64,000 bases of DNA from an uncultured Eubacteriales bacterium (GCA_905198835.1 CAJKDY010000013.1:1-64000); one strand, 5' to 3'. Counted from the stretch's first letter, positions 43,449 to 52,309 are shown. Numbers and translations: made by a program. The notes: generated by a model from the sequence alone, not told the origin.

Positions 43449-43462
43449 AGCGTATGACCTCT

Positions 43463-45499
43463 CTATTCCACGTCTCGGTAATAAAGTCCCCGGGTAAAGC
43501 CCTTGGGCGGCTGGCCGCCCTGAAGATATTCCCGGACCACCGACAGACACCGCTGGGGCGTTTCGTCGGCAAAGACCAGCCGGGCCCCGGCAAGGCCGGC
43601 GCGCTTCCACTCGGGCTTGTCGGCCAGATAGAGCACCTGGGAGTTCAAAAGCTCATAGCGCCCGCCGGGAATGCAGCGCAAGGGGAAGGTGACGCCCAGG
43701 CGGTCGGTGAGGGCGTCCGATGCCGCGCCGCCGGGGGCCTGCTCCAGCAGCATCAGCGGCAGCCGACCGTAGACAATGGCCTCGGTGGGCAGGAGTTTAT
43801 TCAGGTCCCGGATCATGGGCCACTTCAGTTCAAAGGAGGCGGTGGCCCCGGTAAAGCCCAGCTCGGCCATGGCCTCCAGCGTCCGGGTATTATAGACCCC
43901 CAGGCCAAAGTCGCCCCAGAGGGCAAGAGCGTGGGTCTTGGCAATGTCCGCCAGGTCCCAGGTGGGGACCAGCGCGTCGGTGACGCCTAAAGAGGCGGCA
44001 GCCTCCAGCTGCGCTTCCAGCTCCGGACGCTCCCGGTCCCAGCAGATCCGGGGCAGCGCCGCCCGGAAGCGGACCCCCAGGGCCTGGGCCGCTTGGACCC
44101 GGTCCGGGTCCTGGGCCAGCAGCTCCACCGGCAGGTCGATGAAGCGGTGGGGCAGGGTCGCCAGATCGTCCGTCAGCTGTTCCCAACGGCTCAGAGAGAA
44201 AATAAGCGGAGGTTCGCTTTGGGGTTGCGCAGCCGTGGGACAGGGCGGCAGCTCCAGCTCCCGCCGCGCCGGCGGGGTAGCGCGCAGGGCGGACAGAGCG
44301 TCCAGTCCCTCTCGCCGCAGGGCGTTGAGAGCGGACTTGGGCAGGGACAGCCCGGAGGCCAGGTCCAGGGCAAAATGGTTGACATGATATGGCATTCCGC
44401 CGGTCTTGGACAGCTGCTCCTCTACGTCCTGGGCCTCCAAGGGTCGGGTCCGGGCAGGCTCAGGCGCGGCGCCGGTGACATGGGCAGTGTGGCCCTGGCC
44501 ATCGGAGACCGTCAGCGCCGCGCGCTGGCCGGGCTGAATGGAGGCGGCCATAGAGACGCCCACCAGGGGAGCTTCCCGCCGATAGCGGTCCCGGGCTTGG
44601 GCGTAGAGGTCCTCCGGGTCCTCCTCGGCCTGGCGGACGCCGAACATCTCGGGGCCCTTTTGATCCAGGTAGTACCCCTGGGTGAAGCCCGAGCGGGAGA
44701 AGGCCCGGCGGAGCTGGTCCAGCTCCTGGGCGGTGGGCTCCCGCTTTTCCCGGATGGCGGCGGCGTAGACCTGGGTGACGATGGCCACATACTCCGCCCG
44801 CTTCATCCGCCCTTCGATCTTGACACAGGCAACGCCCATCTCGTCCAGCTCGCGTAAATAGCCCGCCAGAGACGCGTCCTTCAGCGACAGGGGATGGCCG
44901 CCGCCGTAGGGCAGGCGGCAGGGCTGGGCGCACAATCCCCGGTTGCCGCTTCGTGTGCCCACCATGGCGGACAAAAAGCACTGGCCGGAGTAGCACATAC
45001 AAAGGGCGCCGTGGACAAAGACCTCGATCTCGATGGGGCTATTTTGGCAGATGTGAGCGATGGCGTCCTGGGACAGCTCCCGGCTCAAAACCACCCGGGT
45101 GAGCCCCAGTCGGGCGCAGAATTCCACGCCGTCCAGAGAGTGGACGGTCATCTGGGTGGAGCCGTGGAGGGGCAGGTCGGGGAACCGGGCGTGGAGACAC
45201 CGGGCCAGGCCCAGGTCCTGGACCAGCACCGCGTCCACGCCGATGGCGTTGGCGTAGCCCGCCAGGTCCAGGGCGGCGCTCAGTTCCCGGTCGGAGAGGA
45301 GGGTGTTCAGCGTCAGATAGACCTTCACGCCCCGGACATGGCAGTATTCCACCGCCGTGGCCAGATCCTCCCGGCTAAAATTCTTGGCCCGCCGTCGGGC
45401 GTTAAAATCGCCGCAGCCCAGATAGACGGCGCCCGCGCCGCACTGGACGGCGGCGGTGACGGCCTCGGGAGACCCGGCGGGGGAGAGCAGCTCCAGCAT
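43463..45499 (-). CDS. U32 family peptidase-like protein (RlhA/YhbU type)
   Basis: A 678-residue protein. The N-terminal TIM-barrel U32 domain begins MLELLSPAGSPEAVTAAVQCGAGAVYLG and includes the signature EVFVHGALCMCYSGQCFLS with conserved Cys residues, followed by NRGLCAQPCRLPY. The long C-terminal part matches the DUF3656-type extension. Family members act in 23S rRNA hydroxylation (RlhA) or prephenate-linked tRNA hydroxylation (TrhP) rather than as true peptidases; the full-length form fits RlhA best. It lies five bases after zapA. Confidence 0.88.
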   Translation of the reverse strand: MLELLSPAGSPEAVTAAVQCGAGAVYLGCGDFNARRRAKNFSREDLATAVEYCHVRGVKVYLTLNTLLSDRELSAALDLAGYANAIGVDAVLVQDLGLARCLHARFPDLPLHGSTQMTVHSLDGVEFCARLGLTRVVLSRELSQDAIAHICQNSPIEIEVFVHGALCMCYSGQCFLSAMVGTRSGNRGLCAQPCRLPYGGGHPLSLKDASLAGYLRELDEMGVACVKIEGRMKRAEYVAIVTQVYAAAIREKREPTAQELDQLRRAFSRSGFTQGYYLDQKGPEMFGVRQAEEDPEDLYAQARDRYRREAPLVGVSMAASIQPGQRAALTVSDGQGHTAHVTGAAPEPARTRPLEAQDVEEQLSKTGGMPYHVNHFALDLASGLSLPKSALNALRREGLDALSALRATPPARRELELPPCPTAAQPQSEPPLIFSLSRWEQLTDDLATLPHRFIDLPVELLAQDPDRVQAAQALGVRFRAALPRICWDRERPELEAQLEAAASLGVTDALVPTWDLADIAKTHALALWGDFGLGVYNTRTLEAMAELGFTGATASFELKWPMIRDLNKLLPTEAIVYGRLPLMLLEQAPGGAASDALTDRLGVTFPLRCIPGGRYELLNSQVLYLADKPEWKRAGLAGARLVFADETPQRCLSVVREYLQGGQPPKGFTRGLYYRDVE

Positions 45500-45504
45500 G
45501 GAGG

Positions 45505-45813
45505 TTACTTCTGGCCCTTCAGGGCAAAGATCTCCCGCTTGGCCTCGGACAGCTCCAGCTTCAGCTTGGTGGACTCCTCCAGATATTCCTTCAGCTGGCG
45601 GCGGAGATTCTCCGAGCTTTCCTGCTCTTTGAAGAGCTCCTCGGTGATGTTCATGGCTGTGAGGATGCAGCCGTCGATGAGGGAGAGCTTGCCAGCCGAG
45701 AGCATCTCGGTCAGCTTGCCGTCCACATACTCGGCGATCTTCTGGGTCTCGGCCCCCTCGTCGGCCAAAAGGGTGAATTGACGCTCGGCAATGGTCACGT
45801 TCACGCGGTTCAT
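45505..45813 (-). CDS. zapA: Cell division protein ZapA
   Basis: A 102-residue FtsZ-associated protein. The N-terminal domain MNRVNVTIAERQFTLLADEG is the ZapA fold; the C-terminal half is a coiled coil (ITEELFKEQESSENLRRQLK onward) used for tetramerisation. It bundles FtsZ filaments at mid-cell. It is the first gene of the minus-strand operon, with TATAAT about 40 bp upstream. ZapA next to a U32 peptidase is common in Clostridia. Confidence 0.88.
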   Translation of the reverse strand: MNRVNVTIAERQFTLLADEGAETQKIAEYVDGKLTEMLSAGKLSLIDGCILTAMNITEELFKEQESSENLRRQLKEYLEESTKLKLELSEAKREIFALKGQK

Positions 45814-45852
45814 GACTAGGCCCCCTTTTTTTATTAGAGGTGTACGAAGAAT

Positions 45853-45858
45853 ATTATA
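45853..45858 (-). promoter_or_regulatory. -10 box of the zapA operon promoter
   Basis: TATAAT on the minus strand with TTTTCA 17 nt upstream as a weak -35. It is divergent from the rlmB promoter. Confidence 0.6.
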
Positions 45859-45951
45859 CCAACATTTTCCCCACTTGAAAAGGGGAAATTTCGACAAAGC
45901 GCGACCCGGGGCAAAAAATCGACCGCCGGGCGCGGTCCTGCCGGACTGTTC

Positions 45952-45980
45952 TTGACGGTTGGAGACCCTTGTGGTATGAT
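45952..45980 (+). promoter_or_regulatory. Promoter of rlmB
   Basis: TTGACG (45952-45957), 17-nt spacer, TATGAT (45975-45980). Confidence 0.75.
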
Positions 45981-46024
45981 ATATCAGTAAAAATTTTGCC
46001 ACTGGCGGAAGGAGGCGGCCTTTG

Positions 46025-46801
46025 ATGTCCCAGGAGGAATACCGATCCAGGCAGGAGAGCGCGGACGGCGTCATCGAAGGGCGCAACGCCGTTTTGGAGG
46101 CTCTGCGGGCCGGAGCCAGCATCGACAAGCTGTACCTGGCCAAGGGCGATGTGGACGCGGCCCTGCGGCACCTGGCCTCCACGGCTCGGAGCCGGGGCGT
46201 GGTAGTGGTGGAGTGCGACCGGCGCAAGCTGGACGCCATGAGCGTCACCCACGCCCACCAAGGGGTCATCGCTGTCACCGCCGTGCGGGAGTACGCCGAC
46301 GTGGACGACATTCTGGACGTGGCCCGGGAAAAGGGCGAGCCGCCCCTGGTCATCGTCTGCGACGAGCTCAGCGACCCCCACAATCTGGGGGCCGTCATCC
46401 GTACCGCCGAATGCGCCGGGGCCCACGGCGTCATCATCCCCAAGCGTCGCTCGGCGGGTCTTACCGCCGTGGTGGCCAAGACCTCGGCGGGGGCGGTGAG
46501 CTATATGCCCGTGGCCCGGGTGCCCAATCTGACCGCCTGCCTGAAGGACCTGAAGGCCCGCGGCCTTTGGGTCTACGGCACCGCTATGGACGGCGAGAGC
46601 GAGATCTACCAGGCTGACCTGACCGGGCCCGCCGCCATCGTCATCGGAAGCGAGGGCTCGGGCATGAGCCGCCTGGTGTCCGAGACCTGCGACGCGCGTC
46701 TGGCCATCCCCATGAAGGGACGGCTCAACTCCCTGAACGCCAGCGCCGCCGCCGCCATCGTCATCTTTGAGGCGGTGCGCCAGCGGCTGGGAAAGGGGTG
46801 A
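46025..46801 (+). CDS. rlmB: 23S rRNA (guanosine-2'-O-)-methyltransferase RlmB-like (SpoU family)
   Basis: A 258-residue SPOUT methyltransferase. The N-terminal substrate-binding domain begins at IEGRNAVLEALRAG. The knotted SAM-binding domain carries SDPHNLGAVIRTAE, IGSEGSGMS and LNSLNASAAAAIV (motifs 1-3). It should 2'-O-methylate a guanosine in 23S rRNA (G2251 in E. coli); the specific target is by family. ATG 46025 with AGGAGG upstream. The next gene starts 9 bp after its stop. Confidence 0.9.
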   Translation: MSQEEYRSRQESADGVIEGRNAVLEALRAGASIDKLYLAKGDVDAALRHLASTARSRGVVVVECDRRKLDAMSVTHAHQGVIAVTAVREYADVDDILDVAREKGEPPLVIVCDELSDPHNLGAVIRTAECAGAHGVIIPKRRSAGLTAVVAKTSAGAVSYMPVARVPNLTACLKDLKARGLWVYGTAMDGESEIYQADLTGPAAIVIGSEGSGMSRLVSETCDARLAIPMKGRLNSLNASAAAAIVIFEAVRQRLGKG

Positions 46802-46810
46802 CGCGTCGTC

Positions 46811-49096
46811 ATGAGCAACAAGACCCCCAAGGGCCCGGAGGGGCCTGATCTGGACGAGATATTGAACGAGTTTGCGCCCCTGGAGTCCGCCGCGTCCCAG
46901 CCGCCCCATGCGGAGGACGAGGTGGAGGAGCCCACCCTGCGGCTTTTGGACCGCTCGGGCAAGCTAGTCCGGGAGCGGAGTTTAGACGCCGCCAAGGACC
47001 AGTCAAAGCCGGAGCCCGCCAAGGCGGCGAGGCCGGAGAAAGACCCGCCTGAGGCCGAGGGCGACGAGGGAAAAGAGTCGGCCAAGGCCGAGGAAAAGGC
47101 GGAGCAAAAAGAGGCCAAAGCAGCGCAAAAGCCAGCGCAAAAAAACGAGCAAAAAAAGACCGAGACGGAGCCAAAAACCGAGGAAAAAATTCCCTGGTGG
47201 AAGCGCAAGCCCCAGCCGGTCCACCTCAGCGAGAAGGTCATCCAGCTGCCTGAGGAGGACGGTTCTCTCACCGGCCGCATCGGCCGGCTCATTGAAAAGG
47301 GGGATCGCTACGCCCAGGGGATGTTCGCTGGCGACGCGCCGGAGGACCCGGAGCAGGCGCAGCGGGAGCGGCTGCTGCCCGGGGTGGACTGGGAGCGGGA
47401 GCCCACCCACGTCCCGCCCCCCCGCCGCCGCCGGGTGCTCCACCGGCCCCGGCCCGATGTGCCGCCGGGCAAGCTGGCCAGCCGGTATAAAAAGGGCCTG
47501 GGGTTTCTCCACACCCGTTGCTTTTTCTCTTTGCTGTGGTTCCTGCCCCAGCTCTATCTGATGCTGGCCTCCAGCCTGGGCCTTCCCATGGTGCCCGCGC
47601 TGGCGGACAACCGGACCTTGTGCCTTCAGGTCTCGGCCTTGGCTATGGGCGTCAGCGCCCTGCTGGCTTTGGACGTGTTGGCCCACGGCATCGTGTGTTT
47701 GGTGCGCCTTCGCCTGGAGAGCGAGACGCTGCTCTTATTCGCCCTGGCCGCCGCCGGGGCGGACGCGCTGACCATGCCTGTCCTGGGAGACCGCTCCGGG
47801 GCTATGCCCTACTGTGCCATCGTGTCGCTGATGCTGTTTTTCGCGCTGTGGGGACGGCTTTTGAAGCGCCGGGGAGCGTGGCAGTCTTGCAAGACTGCCG
47901 CCGGGGCCGCCGAGCCTTACTTAGTGACGCTGGACGAGCGGATGTGGGATGGCCGGGACGCCTTTGTCAAGTGGACGGGCAAAGCCGAGGGCTACGGCAG
48001 CCAGGTCCAGGAGACCGACGGCGTCCAGCGGGCCTACCATATCGCCGCGCCTTTGATCTTGCTTTGCTCGGCGCTGCTGGCCCTCATCGCCTCGGTGGGC
48101 CGCCAGCATCCGGAGAGCTTCTTCTGGTGTTTGTCGGCTTGTCTTACCGCCGGGTGCGGCTTCACCGCCTTTTTGAGTTTTGCCATGCCCTATGCAACCC
48201 TGTCCGAGCGGCTGAGTAAGATCGGCGCGGCCCTGGGTGGCTGGGACGGTCTGAGCTGGAAAGGGCGGGGTCAGGGCGTGATCCTGACGGATACCGACCT
48301 CTTTCCTCCGGGCAGCGTGACCCTCAACGGTATCAAGCTCACCGGGGATGTGTCGCTGGAAAACGCCGTGGCCTATACCGCCACGCTGATCCGGGAGACC
48401 GGCAGCGGCATGGAAAAGCCCTTTTCCGATCTTTTGAAGACCAAGGGCGGGCTCTACCGCCGGGTGAGCCGGGTGGTCTTCCACGAAGGCGGCGTCACCG
48501 GCGACATTGGTGGGCAGCAGGTGGCGGTGGGCTCGGGAGCTTTTATGGAGCTGATGCGGGTGCCCATCGCGCCGGGACTGAAGGTAAAGGGTGCGGTGTT
48601 CTGCGCGGTGGACGGCTACCTCTGCGCCATCTTCGTGCTGCACTACACCCTGCATAACTCCATTCGCCCAGCTCTCCAGACCCTGATCTCCAACGGCCTG
48701 GATCCCATCCTGGCCACCCGGGATTTCCTGGTCATCCCCGATATGCTCCGCCAGCGCTTTAAGCTCCCCGCCCAGCGCATGGAGTTCCCCAGCCTGGACC
48801 GCCGCCGGGAGCTTTCCTCCAAGCGGCAGGAGCATGAAAAGACCCTCTCCGCCGTCCTCTGCCGGGAGGGCCTGGGACCCTACGCCGACGCGGTGGTGGG
48901 GGGCAGACGGCTGCTGCGCGCGGTGCGGCTGGGCCTGTTTTTCGATTTCCTTAGCGCCGCGGTGGGGCTGGCGCTGTCCTTCTACCTGTGCCTGGCCCAG
49001 GCGTTTACATCGCTGTCCGCCGGGGCGCTACTGGTGTTTTTGCTGCTATGGCTTGTCCCGGCAGCGCTGGTGGCCAATTGGGTCAATCGGTATTGA
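46811..49096 (+). CDS. Membrane protein resembling a degenerate P-type ATPase
   Basis: A 761-residue multi-pass protein. Residues 1-170 are acidic, Ala/Lys/Glu-rich and probably disordered. Membrane helices lie near 235-260, 270-300, 305-350, 415-435 and 440-465, with a final pair at 705-760. The soluble part follows P-type ATPase order: a phosphorylation-loop position ILTDTDLFP (491-499) where DKTGTLT would be, an N-domain-like stretch with TGDIGGQQVAVGSG, then a P-domain-like run ending LDPILATRDFLVIPD where TGD would be. The catalytic Asp-Lys-Thr-Gly is absent, so ion pumping by phosphorylation is unlikely. Probably a pseudo-ATPase of unknown role; cotranscribed with rlmB. Confidence 0.6.
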   Translation: MSNKTPKGPEGPDLDEILNEFAPLESAASQPPHAEDEVEEPTLRLLDRSGKLVRERSLDAAKDQSKPEPAKAARPEKDPPEAEGDEGKESAKAEEKAEQKEAKAAQKPAQKNEQKKTETEPKTEEKIPWWKRKPQPVHLSEKVIQLPEEDGSLTGRIGRLIEKGDRYAQGMFAGDAPEDPEQAQRERLLPGVDWEREPTHVPPPRRRRVLHRPRPDVPPGKLASRYKKGLGFLHTRCFFSLLWFLPQLYLMLASSLGLPMVPALADNRTLCLQVSALAMGVSALLALDVLAHGIVCLVRLRLESETLLLFALAAAGADALTMPVLGDRSGAMPYCAIVSLMLFFALWGRLLKRRGAWQSCKTAAGAAEPYLVTLDERMWDGRDAFVKWTGKAEGYGSQVQETDGVQRAYHIAAPLILLCSALLALIASVGRQHPESFFWCLSACLTAGCGFTAFLSFAMPYATLSERLSKIGAALGGWDGLSWKGRGQGVILTDTDLFPPGSVTLNGIKLTGDVSLENAVAYTATLIRETGSGMEKPFSDLLKTKGGLYRRVSRVVFHEGGVTGDIGGQQVAVGSGAFMELMRVPIAPGLKVKGAVFCAVDGYLCAIFVLHYTLHNSIRPALQTLISNGLDPILATRDFLVIPDMLRQRFKLPAQRMEFPSLDRRRELSSKRQEHEKTLSAVLCREGLGPYADAVVGGRRLLRAVRLGLFFDFLSAAVGLALSFYLCLAQAFTSLSAGALLVFLLLWLVPAALVANWVNRY

Positions 49097-49112
49097 GCGC
49101 GTGAGAGGACGC

Positions 49113-49134
49113 GGGCCGATGAGGACATCGGCCC
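49113..49134. repeat. Short palindromic hairpin (REP-like)
   Basis: GGGCCGATG-AGGA-CATCGGCCC, 9 perfect base pairs, between the membrane protein and the proS promoter. The motif resembles dispersed palindromes of clostridial genomes. No T-run follows. Confidence 0.5.
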
Positions 49135-49138
49135 CTAC

Positions 49139-49167
49139 TTGACGCGGCGTGCGATTTAGCATACAAT
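49139..49167 (+). promoter_or_regulatory. proS promoter
   Basis: TTGACG (49139-49144), 17-nt spacer, TACAAT (49162-49167). The leader is about 30 nt, so there is no T-box. Confidence 0.75.
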
Positions 49168-49200
49168 AAACTGACTTCAACAAACAAAGGATGGATGGAT

Positions 49201-50640
49201 ATGGCAGACAACAAGAAAATGGTGGAGCAGATCACCGATATGGAGCAGGATTTCGCCCAGTGGTACACCGACGTGTGTAAAAAGGCGGAGCTGATCGACT
49301 ACTCTTCCATCAAGGGGATGTTCATCTACCGGCCCTATGGCTACGCCATCTGGGAGAATATCCAGTCTGCGCTGGACGCTGAGTTCAAGCGCCTGGGACA
49401 TGAGAATGTGTACCTGCCTATGCTCATCCCCGAGAGCCTTCTGCAAAAGGAGAAAGACCATGTGGAGGGCTTTGCTCCCGAGTGCGCCTGGGTCACCATG
49501 GGTGGCAGCGAGAAGCTGGAGGAGCGCTACTGCATCCGGCCCACCTCTGAGACCCTGTTCTGTGAGCACTATAAAAACGTCATCCACTCCCACCGGGACC
49601 TGCCTAAGCTCTATAACCAGTGGTGCAGCGTCCTGCGCTGGGAGAAGACCTCCCGCCCCTTCCTGCGCCACCGGGAGTTTTTGTGGCAGGAGGGCCATAC
49701 CATGCACGCCACCGAGGCCGAGGCCCGGGAGGAGACCCAGCGGATGCTCAACGTCTACGCCGACTTCTACGAAAACGTCCTGGCCATGCCCGTGATCAAG
49801 GGCCAGAAGACGGACAAGGAGAAGTTCAACGGCGCCGAGGAGACCTACACCGTGGAGTGCATGATGCACGACAAAAAGGCCCTCCAAGGCGGCACCAGCC
49901 ACTACTTTGGCGACGGCTTCGCCCGGGCCTTTGACATCACCTTCACCGGTGCGGACAACCAGCTCCACCATCCCCACCAGACCTCCTGGGGCGTCTCCAC
50001 CCGCATGATCGGCGGTATCATCATGACCCACGGAGATAATAACGGCCTGGTCCTGCCCCCTAAGGTGGCTCCCATCCAGGTCATCGTCATCCCCGTTGCC
50101 GGGCACAAGCCCGGCGTGATCGAGGCCAACCAGGCCGTGGTGGACCGCCTTACCGCCGCGGGGTTGCGGGTGAAGATGGACGCCAGCGACAAGGCTCCGG
50201 GCTGGAAGTTCGCCGAGTACGAGATGAAGGGCGTGCCCCTGCGGCTGGAGCTGGGCCCCAAGGATATCGAGCAAAACCAGTGCGTTCTGGTCCGCCGGGA
50301 CAGCGCAGAGAAGATCTTCGTCTCCCTGGATGGCATCGAAAAGACTGTTCAGGAGACCCTCCAGGCCGTCCACGACGGTCTCTTTGCCAAGGCGAAGAAG
50401 AATCTGGACGAGCACTGTTACCCCGCCTTCTCCCTGGAGGAGGCCAAGACCATCCAGGCCGAGCGGGGCGGCTTTATCAAGACCATGTGGTGCGGCGATG
50501 TGGAATGTGAGGAGAAGATGAAGGAGGTAGCTGGGATGTCCTCTCGGTGCATCCCCTTTGCCCAGGAGCATTTGGCCGACACCTGCCCCATCTGCGGCAA
50601 ACCTGCCAAGCACATGGTCTACTGGGGCGTGGCCTACTAA
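49201..50640 (+). CDS. proS: Prolyl-tRNA synthetase, short archaeal/eukaryote-type
   Basis: A 479-residue class II aminoacyl-tRNA synthetase. Motifs: RPTSET, RWEKTSRPFLRHREFLWQEG (motif 2) and GVSTRMIGGIIMTHGD (motif 3). It lacks the large editing insertion of the bacterial type. The C-terminal zinc-type domain has CGDVEC and CPIC and ends in Tyr, as in the archaeal-type enzyme. Three ATGs sit at 49191-49201; AAAGG at 49186-49190 fits the ATG at 49201 best. Followed 24 bp later by a small gene, possibly cotranscribed. Confidence 0.94.
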   Translation: MADNKKMVEQITDMEQDFAQWYTDVCKKAELIDYSSIKGMFIYRPYGYAIWENIQSALDAEFKRLGHENVYLPMLIPESLLQKEKDHVEGFAPECAWVTMGGSEKLEERYCIRPTSETLFCEHYKNVIHSHRDLPKLYNQWCSVLRWEKTSRPFLRHREFLWQEGHTMHATEAEAREETQRMLNVYADFYENVLAMPVIKGQKTDKEKFNGAEETYTVECMMHDKKALQGGTSHYFGDGFARAFDITFTGADNQLHHPHQTSWGVSTRMIGGIIMTHGDNNGLVLPPKVAPIQVIVIPVAGHKPGVIEANQAVVDRLTAAGLRVKMDASDKAPGWKFAEYEMKGVPLRLELGPKDIEQNQCVLVRRDSAEKIFVSLDGIEKTVQETLQAVHDGLFAKAKKNLDEHCYPAFSLEEAKTIQAERGGFIKTMWCGDVECEEKMKEVAGMSSRCIPFAQEHLADTCPICGKPAKHMVYWGVAY

Positions 50641-50664
50641 AATTTAACATAGGGAGGAAACAGC

Positions 50665-50889
50665 ATGGATATCAAGGCGAAGATCGAAGAGCTGGTGAAT
50701 AAGATCACCAAGGACCCTGAGGTCAAGGATCTCTTTGCCAAGGACCCGGTGAAGGCGGTGGAGAAGGTCATCGGTGTGGACCTCCCCGACGAGCAGGTCA
50801 AGGGCATCATCGACGGCGTCAAGGCCAAGCTGGCCGGCGACCAGGCCGCCGGCTTGCTGGGCAAGGTCAAGGGCCTGTTTGGGAAGTAA
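50665..50889 (+). CDS. 74-residue conserved small helical protein
   Basis: A 74-residue protein, MDIKAKIEELVNKITKD onward, rich in Lys, Asp, Val and Gly, without Cys or a membrane helix. The repeated DPEVKDLFAKDP/VDLPDEQVKGIID pattern suggests a small helical bundle. It has AGGGAGGAAA upstream, is 24 bp after proS, and ends just before a strong terminator. Seen in Clostridia as a hypothetical protein; no function known to me. Confidence 0.75.
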   Translation: MDIKAKIEELVNKITKDPEVKDLFAKDPVKAVEKVIGVDLPDEQVKGIIDGVKAKLAGDQAAGLLGKVKGLFGK

Positions 50890-50908
50890 AGGAAAAGTAA
50901 AGACACGG

Positions 50909-50946
50909 GGGCGGTCCTTCTGCAGTGCCAAAAGGACCGCCCTTTT
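50909..50946 (+). terminator. Terminator of the proS operon
   Basis: GGGCGGTCCTT (50909-50919) pairs with AAGGACCGCCC (50932-50942), then TTTT. Confidence 0.9.
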
Positions 50947-50975
50947 GTATCTGTGAGGAAAGAGGAGGGCGTAGT

Positions 50976-51752
50976 ATGGACGAGATCCGGATCATCTTCT
51001 TTGACATCGACGGAACGCTCATCGACATGGGCAAAAAGGAGGCATCCGCTAAGACCCTGGAGGCCCTGCGGCGGCTCAAGGAAAAGGGCGTGATCCTCTG
51101 CCTGGCCACGGGCCGAGGGCCGCTGACTCTGCCCCGTTTGGACGGCGTGGAGTTTGACGCTTTCCTTACCTTTAACGGCTCCTACTGCTTTGACCGCTCG
51201 GGGACCATCTTCAGCGATCCTCTGCCCAAAGAGGATGTCCAGACCATCCTAGAAAACGCCGCGGCGCTGGGTCGGCCCGTCTCCATCGCCACCCGTGACC
51301 GCATGGCGGCCAACGGGAAGGACGAGGATCTGATCCAATACTACGCCTTCGCCAAACGGGAGGTGGAGGTGGCGAAGGACTTCGACCAGGTGGCAAAGCA
51401 GGAGGTCTACCAGGTCATGCTGGGCTGCCGAGAGGCGGAGCGCCCGCTACTGCTCCAAGGCACCCACCGGGCCAAGATCGCCGCCTGGTGGGACCGGGCG
51501 GTGGACGTGATCCCCGCCGACGGCGGTAAGGGCGAGGGTATCCGGCGGATGCTGGAACACTATCACCTGGAACCGGCGGCGGCCCTGGCCTTTGGCGACG
51601 GCGATAACGATCTGGAGATGCTCCAGGCGGTGGGTCACGGCGTGGCCATGGGCAACGCCTCCCCGCAACTCAAGACCGCGGCGGACGACGTGTGCGCCCC
51701 CGTGGGCGAGGACGGCGTATACCACTACTGCCTGGCCCACGGCCTGATCTGA
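50976..51752 (+). CDS. HAD-superfamily (Cof-type) sugar/nucleotide phosphatase
   Basis: A 258-residue phosphatase. Motif I is FFDIDGTLID (catalytic Asp and acid/base Asp), motif II LATGRG, motif III Lys in the KGEGIRRML region and motif IV FGDGDNDLEML. The C2-type cap between motifs II and III places it in the Cof/YidA-like subgroup, which dephosphorylates sugar phosphates or cofactors; substrate unknown. ATG 50976 with GAGGAGG upstream. It ends before a 22-bp hairpin terminator. Confidence 0.9.
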   Translation: MDEIRIIFFDIDGTLIDMGKKEASAKTLEALRRLKEKGVILCLATGRGPLTLPRLDGVEFDAFLTFNGSYCFDRSGTIFSDPLPKEDVQTILENAAALGRPVSIATRDRMAANGKDEDLIQYYAFAKREVEVAKDFDQVAKQEVYQVMLGCREAERPLLLQGTHRAKIAAWWDRAVDVIPADGGKGEGIRRMLEHYHLEPAAALAFGDGDNDLEMLQAVGHGVAMGNASPQLKTAADDVCAPVGEDGVYHYCLAHGLI

Positions 51753-51760
51753 TATAAAGA

Positions 51761-51786
51761 AAGCCCCGGCCACATGGCCGGGGCTT
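51761..51786 (+). terminator. Hairpin after the HAD gene
   Basis: AAGCCCCGGCC (51761-51771) pairs with GGCCGGGGCTT (51776-51786) around ACAT. Only a short T-run, so termination may be partial. Confidence 0.7.
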
Positions 51787-51893
51787 GAGGGTTTGCAGAA
51801 ACAAGCAAATTTGAGCCGACTTCTTCAAGCGGGGGCAAAACGACAAGAGGTCTTTCAGTAGGCTACCCTGTCTGCTGTGAGACCTTTTTCTCA

Positions 51894-52170
51894 TTATGCA
51901 TCATTGGGAGTGTCCATCATTACAGCAAGCATCAGCTTAACACCGAGCCGGAAAGTATAGGTGAATATCTCCAGTTCTATAATATCGTGCATCTCATTGA
52001 CGCAGTCATCATACTTTTCAAGGGCTTTACGCTACTTCCCTGTCAGGGTATCTTACAGCTGACTGCGATTCCGATCCATGAGTTTGAGCAATTTCTTGAT
52101 CGAATGGCTCCTTTCGGTGCATTGTTCATGGGGATCTATAATACCAGCGCGCCTCAAGTGTATTGCCCAT
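51894..52170 (-). pseudogene. Decayed small mobile-element gene (DUF6809-like)
   Basis: On the minus strand an AAAGGAGG ribosome-binding site precedes ATG 52170 (MGNTLEAR). The frame then breaks near a WYY segment where the family usually has LYYGNI. One continuing frame reads HSIKKLLKLMDRNRSQL, stop, DTLTGK, stop, RKALEKYDDCVNEMHDII followed by FTYTFRLGVKLMLAVMMD, ending at TAA 51894-51896. Two in-frame stops and at least one frameshift show decay. The C-terminal FRLGVKLM pattern matches a small protein common on clostridial mobile elements. The rest of 51787-52337 shows only the restriction-gene promoter. Confidence 0.6.
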
Positions 52171-52281
52171 ATCACGCGCCCTCCTTTGATGTAATAAAAC
52201 TACATAGGCTGTAAGAGAAAAGTTGTGTTTTTTGCTATGCTTTACCTCTTGATATGCTTCCCACCACGAAAGAGGACAGTC

Positions 52282-52309
52282 TTGTTTTTTTCTCGAAGCG
52301 TGATATAAT
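52282..52309 (+). promoter_or_regulatory. Promoter of the putative restriction endonuclease
   Basis: TTGTTT (52282-52287), 16-nt spacer, TATAAT (52304-52309), 28 nt before the ATG. Confidence 0.65.

Noticed and set aside
49141..49200. T-box leader for proS
   Set aside because: The promoter is about 30 nt from the start codon, which leaves no room for a T-box and its antiterminator.
50925..50975. Earlier in-frame start for the HAD phosphatase
   Set aside because: It lies within the preceding terminator stem; ATG 50976 has a strong ribosome-binding site and starts at the usual point before the DxD motif.
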